DNA from: Saxidomus purpurata
Taxonomy: Eukaryota; Mollusca; Bivalvia; Venerida; Veneridae
Length of the DNA: 64,000 bases
Direction: 5' to 3'
NCBI GenBank assembly: GCA_022818135.1
Contig: JAFMSR010000008.1
Span: 31,329,606-31,393,605, forward strand
In this document: in pieces, positions 1-12,242 of the stretch
Position numbering within the stretch: the stretch's first letter is position 1
How the letters are laid out: the number at the start of each line of letters is the position of its first letter
Notes under the pieces: model-generated
Database searches by the model: none
Told to the model about the DNA's origin: nothing
The model's input: only the letters and a program-made list of their open reading frames with translations
Program-made: the position numbers and the translations under genes

Positions 1-984
1 GTCTCCAATAGTAATTAAATATCTATCGCGACATGTGTATCAGGAAAACAAACTTAATCCTTGTTTTTCTTATAAATATGCTTCTCGAATTATTGACCGT
101 TATTCACTAACCAAGAAAGTATAAATACTCTACACTTATATTTAACATTGATTTGGAAGTAACAATATATTATGTTGATAGATATGAATTATTTACGTAC
201 TTAAATTATCAACCCACCCAAAAAAGGCTGAAAACGCAAGAGTATTTTATAGTCTATTCTCGTTCAGTATCATCCAATTAGAAGGTGCCTTACAGAGTAA
301 ATCTCTCATTTCAAAAAATGTTATAATTCTACTTCATTTCATTTCATTGGCGGTTGAAGAGTTCCAAACTTCCGGTCAAAAGCGAGCGAAATACGGCTGC
401 GCCGAAAAACTTACAGCACTTCAAAGTAGAATAAAAATGGTCTACTAGTGATTCCCACTAAGAGTGATATTTTTATTCAAATTTTAACCGGTGGTTGGCT
501 TAATAGCCGGTTAAAGTTTCGAACAACTGGTTCCTGGTTTCATAGACGTCTGTAATACATATCTTACGTTTTTATTCAATTTTCTTATCTCATACTAGTG
601 TCAATACAATGTGCAAGAATTATTGATGCTAGAAAGAAACCAGTAATGCACACATCATGTTTATTCAGTGATAATAATTTAAAGTTGGTGTTTTTCCTCA
701 CTACATAGCCGTTCTTTGAAGTTTTTATTCTCACGCGTCGTCTTTTTCCTAGTGTTTATGATATATTTACTTTCGATGTACTTGTGTGTTTCTTATAACA
801 ATTATTATTACGACTGTGATTTTACAAATCTACTGTAGTGTGCTTACCGATTGAGCTAGCGCAGACACTACTCCGTTATTTGTCTTTTTATACTTGTGAA
901 ATTAAATCCGTTCAAGCGGTGTTCATCGACTGACTTTATCAAAATATTTGTTTAAATAGAGTAGGATTAGATAAACCTATTCCT
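1..984 (+). repeat. Composite dispersed repeat, copy 1
   Basis: This block is nearly identical to 6125-7064, apart from a roughly 45-bp segment near position 75 that is absent from the second copy. The window begins inside the repeat; the part at 6010-6124, which holds a tRNA-like head, would lie upstream of position 1. Near 825-895 it carries a minus-strand tRNA-like A-box stretch (GAGCTAGCGCAGA). No coding potential is visible. The direct copies about 5.1 kb apart could be independent insertions or a local duplication. Confidence 0.85.
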
Positions 985-1178
985 ATGTTGTATATAGTTA
1001 GATTTTTTTATCTCATACGACTGTCAATTCAATGTGCAAGAGTTCAATGTGCAAGAGTTATTGATACTAGAAAGAAATCATTAATGCACACATCATGTTA
1101 ATTCAGTGATAATAATTTAAAGCGGGTGTTTTTCCTCACTACATCCGTTCCTTAAAGTTTTTATCCTCACGCGTCGTC
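985..1178 (+). repeat. Second repeat family, copy A, 5' part
   Basis: The segment from about 1005 matches 8195-8360, including the motifs GTGCAAGAG and ACGCGTCGTC. A short internal duplication (TTCAATGTGCAAGAG twice) is specific to this copy. At about 1178 the match stops and resumes at about 2491, so the element has been split by the insertion at 1179-2490. Confidence 0.75.
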
Positions 1179-2490
1179 GCTACGCCTGGGTGAGCTTTTC
1201 TGGTCGATGATGTCCGTCGTCCGTCGTACGTCGTCCGTCGTCCGTCAACATTTTGATTCAAATGACTACTCCTCTGTAACCTCTAGGCCAATGTTGATAA
1301 AACTATGCAGGAATGTTCCTTGCATGAAGCTCTACCAAAATTGTTCAAAGAATTCCATTCCATGCAGAACTCTGGTTGCTATGGCAACAAATAGGAAAAA
1401 CTTTAAAAATCTTCTTCTCTGAAACCACAAGGCCTAGAGCTTAGATATTTGGCATGTAGCATTGTCTAGTGGACCTCTACCAAGATTGTTCAAATTATGA
1501 CCCCTGGGTCAAAATTGACCCCGCGCGGGTGGGCACTTAGTTTTTGCATAGGCATATATAGGAAAAACTTTAAAAATCTTCTCCTCTGAAACCACAAGGC
1601 CTAGAGCTAAGATATTTGGCATGTAGCATTGTCTAGTAGACCTCTACCAAGATTGTTCAAATTATGACCCCCCGGGTCAAAATTGACCCCGCGCGGGTGG
1701 TCACTTAGTTTTGCATAGGCATATATAGGAAAAACTTTAAAAATCTTCTCCTCTGAAACCACAAGGCCTAGAGCTAAGATATTTGGCATGTAGCATTGTC
1801 TAGTAGACCTCTACCAAGATTGTTCAAATTATGACCCCCCGGGTCAAAATTGACCCCTCGGGTGGTCACTTAGTTTTGCATAGGAATATATAGGAAAAAC
1901 TTTAAAAATCTTCTTCTCTGAAACCACAAGGCCTAGAGCTTAGATATTTGGCATGTAGCATTTGCTAGTGGACCTCTACCAAGATTGTTCAAATTATGAG
2001 CCCCGGATCAAAATTGACCCGGTACGGGGGCTCACTTAGTTTTACATAGGCTTATATATAGTAAAAACTTTAAAAATCTTCTTCTTTGAAACCACAAGGC
2101 CTAGAGCTTAGATATTTGGCATGTAGCATTGGCTAATGGACCTCTACCAAGATTGTTCAAATTATGATCCCCGGATCAAAATTGACCCCGCACCGGGGGT
2201 CACTTAGTTTTACATAGGCTTATATAGGGAAAACTTTAAAAATCTTTTTCTCTGAAACCACAAGGCCTAGAGCTTAGATATTTGGCATGTAGCATTGCCT
2301 AGTAGACCTCTTCAAAGTTTTATCAAATTATGCCCCTGAGGTCAAAATTGACCTTGCCCGGGGGTGATCATTTGTTTTACAAAGGCGTATATAGGAAAAC
2401 TTATTTGGTATATAACATTATCTAGTGATCTTCCACCAGGCAAGTGGACTTGTACCAAGGTGAGCGATATAGGGCCATCTTGGCCCTCTT
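1179..2490 (+). mobile_element. Pearl-like non-autonomous element with 167-bp core repeats
   Basis: The insert interrupts a repeat that is continuous at 8165-8782. It starts with a short GTC-rich tract (1207-1245), then unique sequence, then about six head-to-tail units beginning near 1394, 1561, 1728, 1893, 2061 and 2228 (period 165-168 bp). It ends with a small hairpin, AGGGCC-ATCTT-GGCCCT, at about 2470-2487. A unique flank, tandem cores of about 160 bp and a terminal hairpin match what I recall of pearl elements and BIV160-type repeats of bivalves, often discussed as Helitron-like. The family name is from memory; the structure is seen directly. No protein is encoded. Confidence 0.65.
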
Positions 2491-2845
2491 GTTCCTAGTG
2501 TTTATAATATTCTTACTTTCGATATACTTGTGTGTATCTTGTAACAATAATTATTTAATATCTATTTCCTATCAGTTTGTTTTAAAAGATTTTTTTATAG
2601 CGATTCACTTGATTTATTGGTGGCGGCCATTTCAATCAAGTGGTGACGTCATTTGTAGCCGTTGACGTCGCGTGTCCCTTTTCTGAGGACTGATTATCGC
2701 ATAATCGGCCCTCATGCGCTGGCCGATTATTTTATAATTCCCTAACCGTAAAGATAATCATCATAATACTGTACAAATTCGTTTCTATATATAGTTACAT
2801 ATGTACAATGTATTATCGTCTAATAAACAGCTATTTGTCGTTCTA
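2491..2845 (+). repeat. Second repeat family, copy A, 3' part
   Basis: This is the continuation of the split element and matches 8367-8720. Conserved features are TGACGTCA near 2645 and a 10-bp perfect inverted repeat, ATAATCGGCC and GGCCGATTAT, at about 2700-2730. That hairpin is kept in both copies although its loop has changed. Confidence 0.75.
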
Positions 2846-4683
2846 GGGGCCGTTTTATCAACATTGTCGTAACTTACGCCAGCTTTCTGGCGTAACATAA
2901 TTTTACGCATTTTTTTACGTTTTGCGCAAAGCGTTTTATGAAACACATTTTGAATTGGCGTAAATCGCACTAGCGTAACTTTGGCGTAAATCGTAAAGAA
3001 ATGCGTGACACAGTCAACAGCACCTGTTTCCGGTGACGTCATTTTACCGCAAAAGTGTCAATTTGCATGGCCGCTAAACTGTGAAATAAAAAACTCGCCA
3101 GAAAAGAAAGATTATCTTACTGGTATAGATCAGAAAAAACTTTGTCATTGGAATTTCCTTTCTTTTACTAGTATTCATCAACACAAGTTCACTAAATTAA
3201 CAGAATTAGTTACCAAAACAAGTGAAATGTCTGTATTTTATTGACCTTGAATTGTACTGCATTTTCGGACAAGATTACATCTAAATACAGATGTATGTGA
3301 GTGCCCACTCTGTATGCGTGGGAGGCGTTGGTTGGTTTAAAATCAGACCACGTCATATCAAAAGGGTAGTGACGACCGTGGCTAAGTATTAAATGTAAAT
3401 TAAACATAAAAGAAAATAACTTTGCAATACAGTTTTTGAAGAATTTGCTGCATAATGCATTTAGACTATACTTACACACTGACATTTTCAATGTGATACC
3501 GAGCATACATCTTGCTTGTTTCAGTTTTTATTACCTTTCTTCATGTATCTTTATCACTTATACACAGCAAATATTATAAATAAGAAATGATTGTATAAAA
3601 AAGCATACACAAATATAGTGACAATAAGGGAATATAGGAAGAGTATTTCTTCATCAAGTGAATCAGTGCCTGTGTTGTGGTCAGCAACATGCATCAGTAA
3701 TTTACAACTACAATCACTTGTCAGTCTATTCTTTAAAAGTTCCAGAAAACTACTTTGGTCTGGACAGTATTTAGAAATCATAAAGTCTTTACCTTTATAA
3801 AGTATTTTAGCCTGGAACGCAGCACATTCCAAAATGGAGAGCATTGTCATTAGAAATTACAGGAGTGTTCCAATACATTGATGCTAGCAAACATGCTGTT
3901 GATCTACTCCTATCTAGGTGATATAGATATTTACAAGCCAATAAAATATTTCAAATGGAAATTAATGAATAATTCAGGTAGAATGATACTTCTTCCACCG
4001 GAACTTCCTCGCAGTATCTTCTAGGTCAATGTCAAGTTGGCCGAGTTGTCATTAACCACTGACCAAATATTCTAGGTAAGAGTTGTGGCTCTAGTATATA
4101 TACTTCAAACACAAACTATGTTTTGGTTCTTTTTATGTCTGCATGAAACTTTACTTCAAAATATCGGGTGGGGTTAAGATAGTTAAAACTTTACTGATGC
4201 AAAGTACATTGTAGCCCCACATTTGGCTAATGCTGAATACAATTTAAGAAGTAAAGGTACAAGCACGGATTGCAATAGGCACTTTTATCACATTTACTTG
4301 CAGTGTCTTCAATTTGAAATTTGTAAACAGGCCATGTCAAATTCTTACTCATTTATAGACAAATGAATTAACTTGCGACTGAACCATTTATGGTTTCTAG
4401 CAGACCTTTATCTAAAAGTTTAAATTTTACACACTTTTAGTGCCAATGAACATGACTGTAATTAACAGGGTGAATGTATTTCACAGGAACTATTTCTGTA
4501 TTATGTCTGAATCATGTATTAACAGTATAACAACAGTCATATAAAATAAGTCAATAATTATGAGGCTAGGTATAATACTGTACAGCTGAAAGTGTGTAAG
4601 TGATCACCTAAATAAAGCACCAGTATCTTTACACTAAATCAGCCTTTTGAACATGCTGAAGAGCTAGCAAAAACTTCGCATTC
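2846..4683. other. No recognised gene; GGCGTAA-rich patch at its start
   Basis: From 2860 to 3010 the words GGCGTAA, TTACGCC and TTACGC recur in both orientations, giving a small foldback-prone patch. The remainder holds short open frames on both strands (largest 98 codons) that overlap one another and show no recognisable domain. I see no support for a gene. Confidence 0.5.
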
Positions 4684-5089
4684 AGCTTTAGACAGAAAGA
4701 TTATTGTGATGTAGCTTTAGACAGAAAGATTATTGTGATGTAGCTTTAGACAGAATGATTATTGTGATGTAGCTTTAGACAGAATGATTATTGTGATGTA
4801 GCTTTAGACAGAATGATTATTGTGATGTAGCTTTAGACAGAAAGATTATTGTGATGTAGCTTTAGACAGAATGATTATTGTGATGTAGCTTTAGACAGAA
4901 TGATTATTGTGATGTAGCTTTAGACAGAATGATTATTGTGATGTAGCTTTAGACAGAAAGATTATTGTGATGTAGCTTTAGACAGAATGATTATTGTGAT
5001 GAAGCTTTAGACAGAATGATTATTGTGATGTAGCTTTAGACAGAATGATTATTGTGATGTAGCTTTAGACAGAATGATTATTGTGATGT
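4684..5089 (+). repeat. 29-bp minisatellite, 14 copies
   Basis: Fourteen head-to-tail copies of a 29-bp unit starting AGCTTTAGACAGAA lie without spacers. Copies differ at one main position (AGAAAGATT versus AGAATGATT) and once by GATGAAG. The array is exactly 406 bp. The alternation of the two variants suggests growth by unequal exchange of multi-unit blocks. Confidence 0.95.
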
Positions 5090-5094
5090 AGCTT

Positions 5095-6010
5095 AACACT
5101 GGTTTGACTGTACTTTAAGCCACCATGTGTGTCTTTTCTTTTTTGCATGTCTTTTAGGTGGGATCTTTGAACCTAGGATCTACTTAAATTACCGAATATT
5201 CAAGGAGTAAACACATTTTAGAGACTTTGTTAAAACAAAGTTATAAAAGTTATTAAATACTTAGTTCTGCTGAAATTATAATGGATACATAATTTGTGTG
5301 CAAAAGATTGCCTTAAAAGATTTCTTGTGATGTTGGTATGAAAGAGTATTTTCTTCCAAACACTACTTCAGATATCTCAACATTATTAGTTTTTTATTTC
5401 TTTTTTAATTTGGTACTTTTTTTAATTAAGAAAGGTAGGCGAAAGACCAAATTAATCTTAAAATTTACACCATCATCAAGAGTAAAAATAATATTTATTT
5501 GTCTGAGCTAAGCAAAAACGGTAAATTAAACGTGTTTTGATTTATAAGGATTAAACCGATATTTTCCTTCTTTGTTTAATGTGTAAAAACCACGTCTAAT
5601 CGATTAGCGGGAAAAAATGAAAGTTCCATATGAATCACTTTTTTTATCTTTATGACTTAGAGAGCTGTTTGTAAATATTTGTAAACCTCTTCAAATATTT
5701 AGTTAATATAGATTGGCGTTCCATTTACATAAAATTCACAAGTTAAACTTTCTGTTTACTTGATTAACTGATGAACTTCAAGGACAGATTTGTAATCTCA
5801 TTTACCAAAAATGCCTTTACCCGTTTTCCGAAAATAGAACCAAAGGCAATGTGGACACCCTGATACAGTCAACACATTTTAGATTATTTTGCGTGATTCG
5901 ATATATCATATCATATATCATATCATATATCATCGATATATAAGATAGTCGGCGTAATTGTTAGTATATGAAAGCGATTGTTTATTAATTTTAGTAAATT
6001 AATTCTATTC
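5095..6010. other. Intergenic, AT-rich; short ATATCAT repeat
   Basis: No gene is visible. A simple repeat of ATATCAT words occupies about 5900-5945. Confidence 0.5.
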
Positions 6011-6124
6011 AGTCGGAAGGCGCCAAATGTCACATGGTGAGAGAAAAAAAGCCTTTACCGGTTTTCGAACTTATGTACCTTTCCTTGCTCTCCCGACTGA
6101 GCTAACCGGCGACTTGTCAAATTT
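6010..6124 (-). repeat. tRNA-derived SINE-like head
   Basis: Read on the minus strand, 6112-6050 resembles the 5' half of a tRNA: GGTTAGCTCAGTCGGGAGAG is an A box, followed by a decayed B box (AAGTTCGAAAACCGG). The neighbouring GGCGCCAAATGTCACA recurs inverted at 10440-10480 beside another tRNA-like head, so both belong to one family. Confidence 0.6.
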
Positions 6125-7064
6125 GTCTCCAATAGTAATTAAATATCTATCGCGACATGTGTATCAGGAAAACAAACTTAATCCTTGTTTTTCTTAAATA
6201 CTCTACACTTATAATTAACATTAATTTGGAGGTAACAATACATTATGTTGATAGATATGAATTATTTACGTACATGTACTTAAATTATCAACCCACCCAA
6301 AAAAGGCTGAAAACGCAAGAGTATTTTATAGTCTATTCTCATTCAGTATCATCCAATTAGAAGGTGCCTTACAGAGTAAATCTCCCATTTCAAAAAATGT
6401 TATAATTCTACTTCATTTCCTTTCATTGGCGGTTGAAGAGTTTCAAACTTCCGGTCAAAAGCGAGCTAAATACGGCTGTGCCGAAAAACTTACAGCACTT
6501 CAAAGTAGAATAAAAATGGTCTACTAGTGATTCCCACTAAGAGTGATATTTTTATTCAAATTTTAACCGGTGGTTGGCTTAATAGCCGGTTAAAGTTTCG
6601 AACAACTGGTTCCTGGTTTCATAGACGTCTGTAATACATATCTTACGTTTTTATTCAATTTTCTTATCTCATACTAGTGTCAATACAATGTGCAAGAATT
6701 ATTGATGCTAGAAAGAAACCAGTAATGCACACATCATGTTTATTCAGTGATAATAATTTAAAGTTGGTGTTTTTCCTCACTACATAGCCGTTCTTTGAAG
6801 TTTCTATTCTCACGCGTCGTCTTTTTCCTAGTGTTTATGATATATTTACTTTCGATGTACTTGTGTGTTTCTTATAACAATTATTATTACGACTGTGATT
6901 TTACAAATCTACTGTAGTGTGCTTACCGATTGAGCTAGCGCAGACACTACTCCGTTATTTGTCTTTTTATACTCGTGAAATTAAATCCGTTCCAGCGGTT
7001 TTCATCGACTGACTTTATCAAAAGATTTGTTTCAATAGAGTAGTATTAGATAAACCTATTCCTT
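6125..7064 (+). repeat. Composite dispersed repeat, copy 2
   Basis: This is the direct copy of 1-984, with scattered substitutions and without the roughly 45-bp segment present in copy 1. It contains the same tRNA-like A-box stretch near 6905-6950. The open frame at 6157-6360 lies entirely inside the repeat and has no recognisable product. Confidence 0.85.
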
Positions 7065-8164
7065 ATTGTGTACTGATATGACTAAGCTGTTGGCTAACAA
7101 GTTGACTTACATACGACCTCCAATATCTAAAACTATGTTGTACGTGATAGAACGTATCATGGTTTGTGAAATTAACAATAGCTGTGTTTCAGGACCTTGA
7201 AAGAAACACATGTCAAGATAATGAGACTTTTCCCTGCTGTCTAGCATATAAATAGAGACAGTAAGTGTTGCCTTCTACTAAGACAGGAGAGTTCCTTGTT
7301 TGGGTGACTTCTTGATCAAAAACTAGAGAATCAGGGATGGTTTTTAAAGTGGTTCTATAAAATGCAAAGAATTTCAGTTGATCAGGGCCACAGGCTTGTT
7401 TAACAGGTTTTAAATACTGGTACTAATATCTGTGTTTGAAATGCTTTGACGTGATTCAAAATGGTAAGTGCCATAACTGCCAAAAGTTTCAGTTAATTTC
7501 ATCAGCTGATTGGAACTTGATCGTGATGATTTAGGTATTTCATCATGGTGAAGTTTGTTTTGGAGTTGAGAGGGTAGCAGAGATGCTTTAAAGAGTATAT
7601 AGATACAGATTCACGAGATGGTTATTACTGTCAAACAAAATTCACTATTGACCTAACATTTCAGAGAATGTGAAGTTTCTATATTAAATATACACGTAAA
7701 AGAGCCACCAGAACCCCGATATGGCCTCTTTTCATTCCAATAATTTAGGTAGAGAATTAAAGGACAATTATTTGTGTCAAATTAATACTGTATGAGCTGA
7801 CTCATATTGCTATGGGAATCAGTAAACTTCCTAACGGGCAAAACTGTTAAGAAGTACAGGGTACTGTTAAGAAGTTCAATGGCTGATGTCATTTCTGAAA
7901 GTACATAAATACATGGTCACGTTATAATTTACACATCTTCAGGGATTAATACTAACCGAATACAGTATCAGCCCACAGCTACATTGCTTTAACTTACTGG
8001 GAAGCGGCATGAGAAATTATTTTACGCGGAGATGAACCAAATTGCACCACAATAAACCAAATTCTTTGCTACCTTTTTTAAATTTTGTTTATTTATCATT
8101 TTACGTTTATTCAACACATTATCTATGTTTCGAGAAATAATTTGTTTGATGTAGGGTATGTCCC
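7065..8164. other. No gene recognised
   Basis: AT-rich sequence between two repeat blocks. I see no long open frame, RNA gene or repeat structure. Confidence 0.4.
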
Positions 8165-8782
8165 TTTAACATGTATAATACATATCTTACGTTTTTATTT
8201 AGTTTTCTTATCTCATACGACTGTCAATTTAATGTGCAAGAGGTATTGATACTAGAAAGAAACCAGTTATGCACACATCATGTTTATTCAGTGATAATAA
8301 TTTAAAGCTGGTGATTTTCCTCCCTACATCCGTTCCTTAAAGTTTTATCCCCACGCGTCGTCTTTTTCCTAGTGTTTATGATAATTTTACTTTCGATATA
8401 CTTGTGTGTATCTTGTAACAATTATTATTTAATATCTATTTCCTATCAGTTTGTTTTTAATGATCTTTTTTTATAGCGATTCACTTATTTATTGGTGGCG
8501 GCCATTTCAATCAAATGGTGACGTCATTTGTAGCCGATGACGTCGCGTGTCCCTTTTCTGAGGACCGATTTTGGCATAATCGGCCCTCACGCGCGGGCCG
8601 ATTATTTTATAATTCCCTAACCGTAACCATCATAATACTGTACAAATTTGTTACTTTATATAGTTACATATGTACAAAATATTATCGTCTAATTAACAAC
8701 TGTTTGTCGTTCTGATGCGCAGTTATATTCTTTGTGAATTACTGCGCATCAGAACTCCAAATAATTGTTTATTAAACAATAA
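8165..8782 (+). repeat. Second repeat family, copy B, with terminal hairpin
   Basis: This is the uninterrupted copy of the element split at 985-2845. It includes TGACGTCA at 8519-8526 and the conserved ATAATCGGCC / GGCCGATTAT hairpin at about 8576-8606. It ends in a 14-bp perfect inverted repeat, TTCTGATGCGCAGT (8710-8723) and its complement (8741-8754), within a longer imperfect hairpin of about 37-bp arms (8686-8782). Confidence 0.7.
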
Positions 8783-8873
8783 GCACGACTGGAAAGGATA
8801 TTATTTAAATGTAAAATCAAATAACCACTCTTACCATTTAACCACTACGGATGCGTATAACTAATAGAATCAG

Positions 8874-8952
8874 TTTCACCAGGACTCGAACTCACGCCCG
8901 TGATTTTACAAATCTACTGTAGTGTGCTGACCGATTGAGCTAGCGCAGATAC
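8874..8952 (-). repeat. tRNA-derived SINE fragment
   Basis: On the minus strand this reads as a degraded tRNA with A box TAGCTCAATCGG and B box AGTTCGAGTCC at normal spacing. The anticodon stem does not pair well, so a working tRNA is unlikely. The 5' half of the same sequence recurs at about 825-895 and 6905-6950. Confidence 0.65.
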
Positions 8953-9119
8953 TACTCCGTTATGTGCTTTTTATACTTGTGAAATAATAATCAAGCGGTG
9001 TTCATCGTCTAATAAACAATGATTTGGAGGATGTCATTTCTACCGTCACCAGATGTTACAAAAGGTGAATAAGTGCAAAGCGTTATTTATTTTCTACATG
9101 TATATCTATTTATCGCTAT

Positions 9120-9330
9120 GCGACACAGTATAACGTCATTTTAACCGCATAACTGCCCGTGTATAGCTCCGATATACGTGAGACTGCCACTGGGCTCCTA
9201 GAGTTTATCTCTAGATCGTTGAATTACACTGAAAAGCGTTTCTGAAATTTCCAGTGCCCCAGTGTCGGGATTCGAATCCGGATTGGTAATCCAGAGTGTT
9301 AATCACTCGGCCACCGCGCCAAACGTTCAC
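9120..9330 (-). repeat. tRNA-derived SINE
   Basis: On the minus strand the sequence begins GGCGCGGTGGCCGAGTGATT, a Ser/Leu-like D-arm and A box. It continues to a B box GGATTCGAATCCCG, then a body of about 130 bp. It lacks the long variable arm of a class II tRNA, as expected of a SINE head rather than a gene. Confidence 0.65.
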
Positions 9331-10220
9331 AAACTTCTTTTTCTTTAAATTTTATTATGCCCGCACTTGTTTTCATTGGCCGAAGTAATTGATAAAGCAT
9401 ATTAATTACCTCAGAGCTTGAGCGGCGCTAACGTGGAGTACTTTGTACATATAAGATTTAAATGTATGCAGTTAGTGTCTTACTGCAAAACTGAAAAAAG
9501 AACAGCCAAGAAATATATGATTGATGTTACGAATATTTTTTAAAGTTTGATACCTGATGTGCTCCTAATTTTGCGTCACATTTAAACATTATGCGCTACC
9601 GCGATGGCGGCGGCTCAATACACTGGGTATAGGAAAAAGATCCGTTGTAAATGTTGCAGTTTTAAAAACTGATCATTTATGGAGCTGAGTCAAATATCCG
9701 TCTCTCTGATCCACGTAATATACGAATCTCATTCGACCATTTAAAAGAAATAAGGTTAAATTTTTGTGTATATGATCATATATAGAGAGCAGAAATAGAG
9801 AAATAAAATCGAAAAATAAAAATTCAATTAAAATTCAGCGGGAATGGTCAGAACTGTTTTTTTCTCCTTCAAAACATCGAAATTATTTCCCTGAAAGAGC
9901 ACCAAAGTGATATGAAAAGAGTTAAGACTTTGAACGAAAATAATTAAGGTCAGGTCCGTTAAAAGTTGAACTTTCTAACATACCAATCATTTCAATTATA
10001 TTCAAATGATTGGTTTTGGGTAAGAAAATGTTACAATGGGTACTGTTATTTAGATGAAACAAAACCGAGTTTGGTTTCATATACAAATGTAAATCAATAT
10101 CCCCAATAACTATAAACATTTTCAAAGAATCATGTTAATAGTTTTTAGGATCAACAAAAAGCAACACACGTCAGTAGTTGATTAATAAGGCAACAGTAAC
10201 AACCCTGGGATATTAAGATC
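9331..10220. other. No gene recognised
   Basis: AT-rich intergenic sequence. The short minus-strand open frame near 9922-10125 has no recognisable features. Confidence 0.4.
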
Positions 10221-10224
10221 GCTT

Positions 10225-10490
10225 GTGACTGGTAACTTTTCAACCGCCAATGAAATAACAGGTAGAATGTATAACATTTTTATATTGAGAAATTTGCTAT
10301 GTAAGGCACCTTTAAATTGGACTTAATCACAAAATCGGGGAGAAAAAAAATGCGAAAGCGTTCGGTTAGCTGAGTCGGGAGAGCATTCGCTCTAATAACT
10401 TTGTAAGCGAATGACCGTTGGTTCGCATTCCGGTCAGGATGCACACTTTTTCTAACCCTGTGACATTTGGCGCCTTCTGACTGCAAAAAC
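10225..10490 (-). repeat. Inverted fragment of the composite repeat with SINE-like head
   Basis: The segment 10235-10320 is the reverse complement of sequence at about 6360-6440 (for example CAACCGCCAATGAAAT and AAGGCACCTT). It adjoins a tRNA-like head on the + strand at about 10363-10440 (A box GGTTAGCTGAGTCGGGAGAG, B box GGTTCGCATTCCGG) and then GACATTTGGCGCC, shared inverted with 6015-6035. It is therefore a third, rearranged copy. Confidence 0.65.
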
Positions 10491-11316
10491 AACAAACTTG
10501 ACATGATGTTTTACTTTGAAGTCTCATACACTCAAAATTGCGCCGACCATCTTTTTTAAAGATTGTTCTTTTTTAATCTCCTGTCGATGTATACAATCTA
10601 AAAGTGAACGTTTAAGTTATTGATTTCAATACTTTCAGCGGTGAGAATGTTGTAAAACGTGACAATATTCATAAAAACGATGGTACAGTTTTTCCTCCGT
10701 TATAAAATAGTGAACCAGAGTAAATGTGTACAAAGTTTCACTAGACCCTAACCTATAATGGGAAATTATTTTTTTTGTAACGTAATAAAACGAGAAAAGG
10801 TTGTAACTTAAGTATGATAGAGATTAAGTGAGGCTGTTCTCTGTTCTACTGATAAAGTTATGTGAAGGTTGTTTTTGACTGATTACTGCCAAAAACATGC
10901 TTTAACACGCAAACCATATTTTTAATATGCTCTATAGATTTAAAGAGACAAAAACATATGTTAATTTCCATGTCTTTGCACACTGTTGATTTATGATGTG
11001 CCTTTCTGTGTCATTGAGTACTTTTTTAAAGTTCGTCAACTCGACGGTCACAGTGCTTCTAATATAGTCCATATTGATATATACAATGTAGTAATATTTT
11101 CCCCTGTGTAAGAAAGCCATTTTCATGCAAGAATTTTTCATTCCTTTAAAGGATTTAATACATGTGATTTCGATCAATATTACAGGTCTCTTTAACTAAA
11201 TCTGAAGTGTCAGTTGAAACGAAAGTGTGTGGGCTACTAGCAGATGTATGTTGTCTACACCGCTTGTTCCAGTCACATGACCATAATTGTCTTGCATCAT
11301 GGTAAGCATCATGTTT

Positions 11317-11842
11317 TATGCCCCCGAAGAGTGGCATATTAAAATCGCACCGTCCTTCCATCTGTCCGTCCGTCTGTGCGTCCGCGCTTACATTTTTTTT
11401 GTGTCCCGGCTGTAACTTTGTCATGCATTGAAGGATTTTATAATAACTTGGCACACATGTTCAACACATCAAGACGATGTGTCGCGTGCAAGATCCATGT
11501 CCCTACCTCAAAGGTCAAGGTCATAATTAAAGTTTAACAGTAATGGAATACTGTATATATGCACACATTCATGTCTGGACTGTAACTTTGTCATGCATTG
11601 ATTGTTTTTAAAATAACTTGGCACAAATGTTCAGCACATCAAGACAATGTGTCGCATGTAAGAACCACGTCCTTACCTCAAAGGTCAAGGTCATAATTAA
11701 AGTTTAAAAGTGATGGAATACTGTATGCATGGTAATTCTGTCATGCATGGAAGGATTTTAAAATTACATGGCACAATTATTGTTAAACACATGAAGAGGA
11801 CATACATTTGAAGACTGTGAGACACCTCTTTCGGGGGTATTT
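11317..11842 (+). mobile_element. Non-autonomous repeat element with CCCCCGAA termini
   Basis: The left end ATGCCCCCGAAGAG is answered by an inverted-looking right end CTCTTTCGGGGGTAT. Inside are a CCGTCTGTCCGT-type simple tract and three head-to-tail units of about 150-170 bp starting near 11411, 11581 and 11731. Each contains GTCATGCATTG or a close variant; the first two also share GGTCAAGGTCATAATTAA. No open frame is meaningful. A fragment with a similar edge (ATGCCCCCTTC) lies near 34450. Confidence 0.6.
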
Positions 11843-12242
11843 ATCACTTGTGAGGGACAGCTCTTGTCTTCTCTATTTTATGTTTGTATGTGGATAGATC
11901 TTCAAAAAAGGGTAGTTTTGTAAGACGTGAAAGATACCGGTCACTGCACTGAATGTTACATTTAAGCCCGAAATAATTACAAACTTTCTGATTTGCAAGG
12001 CATGTTTTCGTTGGTCAGTTTGAAAACACGAATCAGCTTTCGCTTTGAACGGAACGAAGACGCTTAAAACCATGTGTTTTGGGGTTTTGGAGATGTTTTT
12101 TACTTATAGGAGAACAAAATAAGGCTAGGATGATTCTCTCCTCTCTTTTGTTTGGAGGGATACAGAATGAGTGTGTGGGTTTGGGTATGGAGTGGAGGGT
12201 AGAGACTGTTTCAAATATATATCGACCTAGGGAAGGAGATTC

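Noticed and set aside
2470..2500. Helitron 3' end with CTAG after the hairpin
   Set aside because: Comparison with 8367-8375 shows that TTCCTAGTG belongs to the host repeat, so CTAG is not the terminus of the insert.
3005..3850. Cluster of overlapping frames of up to 98 codons on both strands
   Set aside because: The frames overlap in opposite directions and match no family I know.
4684..5089. CRISPR-like array with a 29-bp repeat
   Set aside because: Units are contiguous with no spacers, and the genome is eukaryotic; it is a minisatellite.
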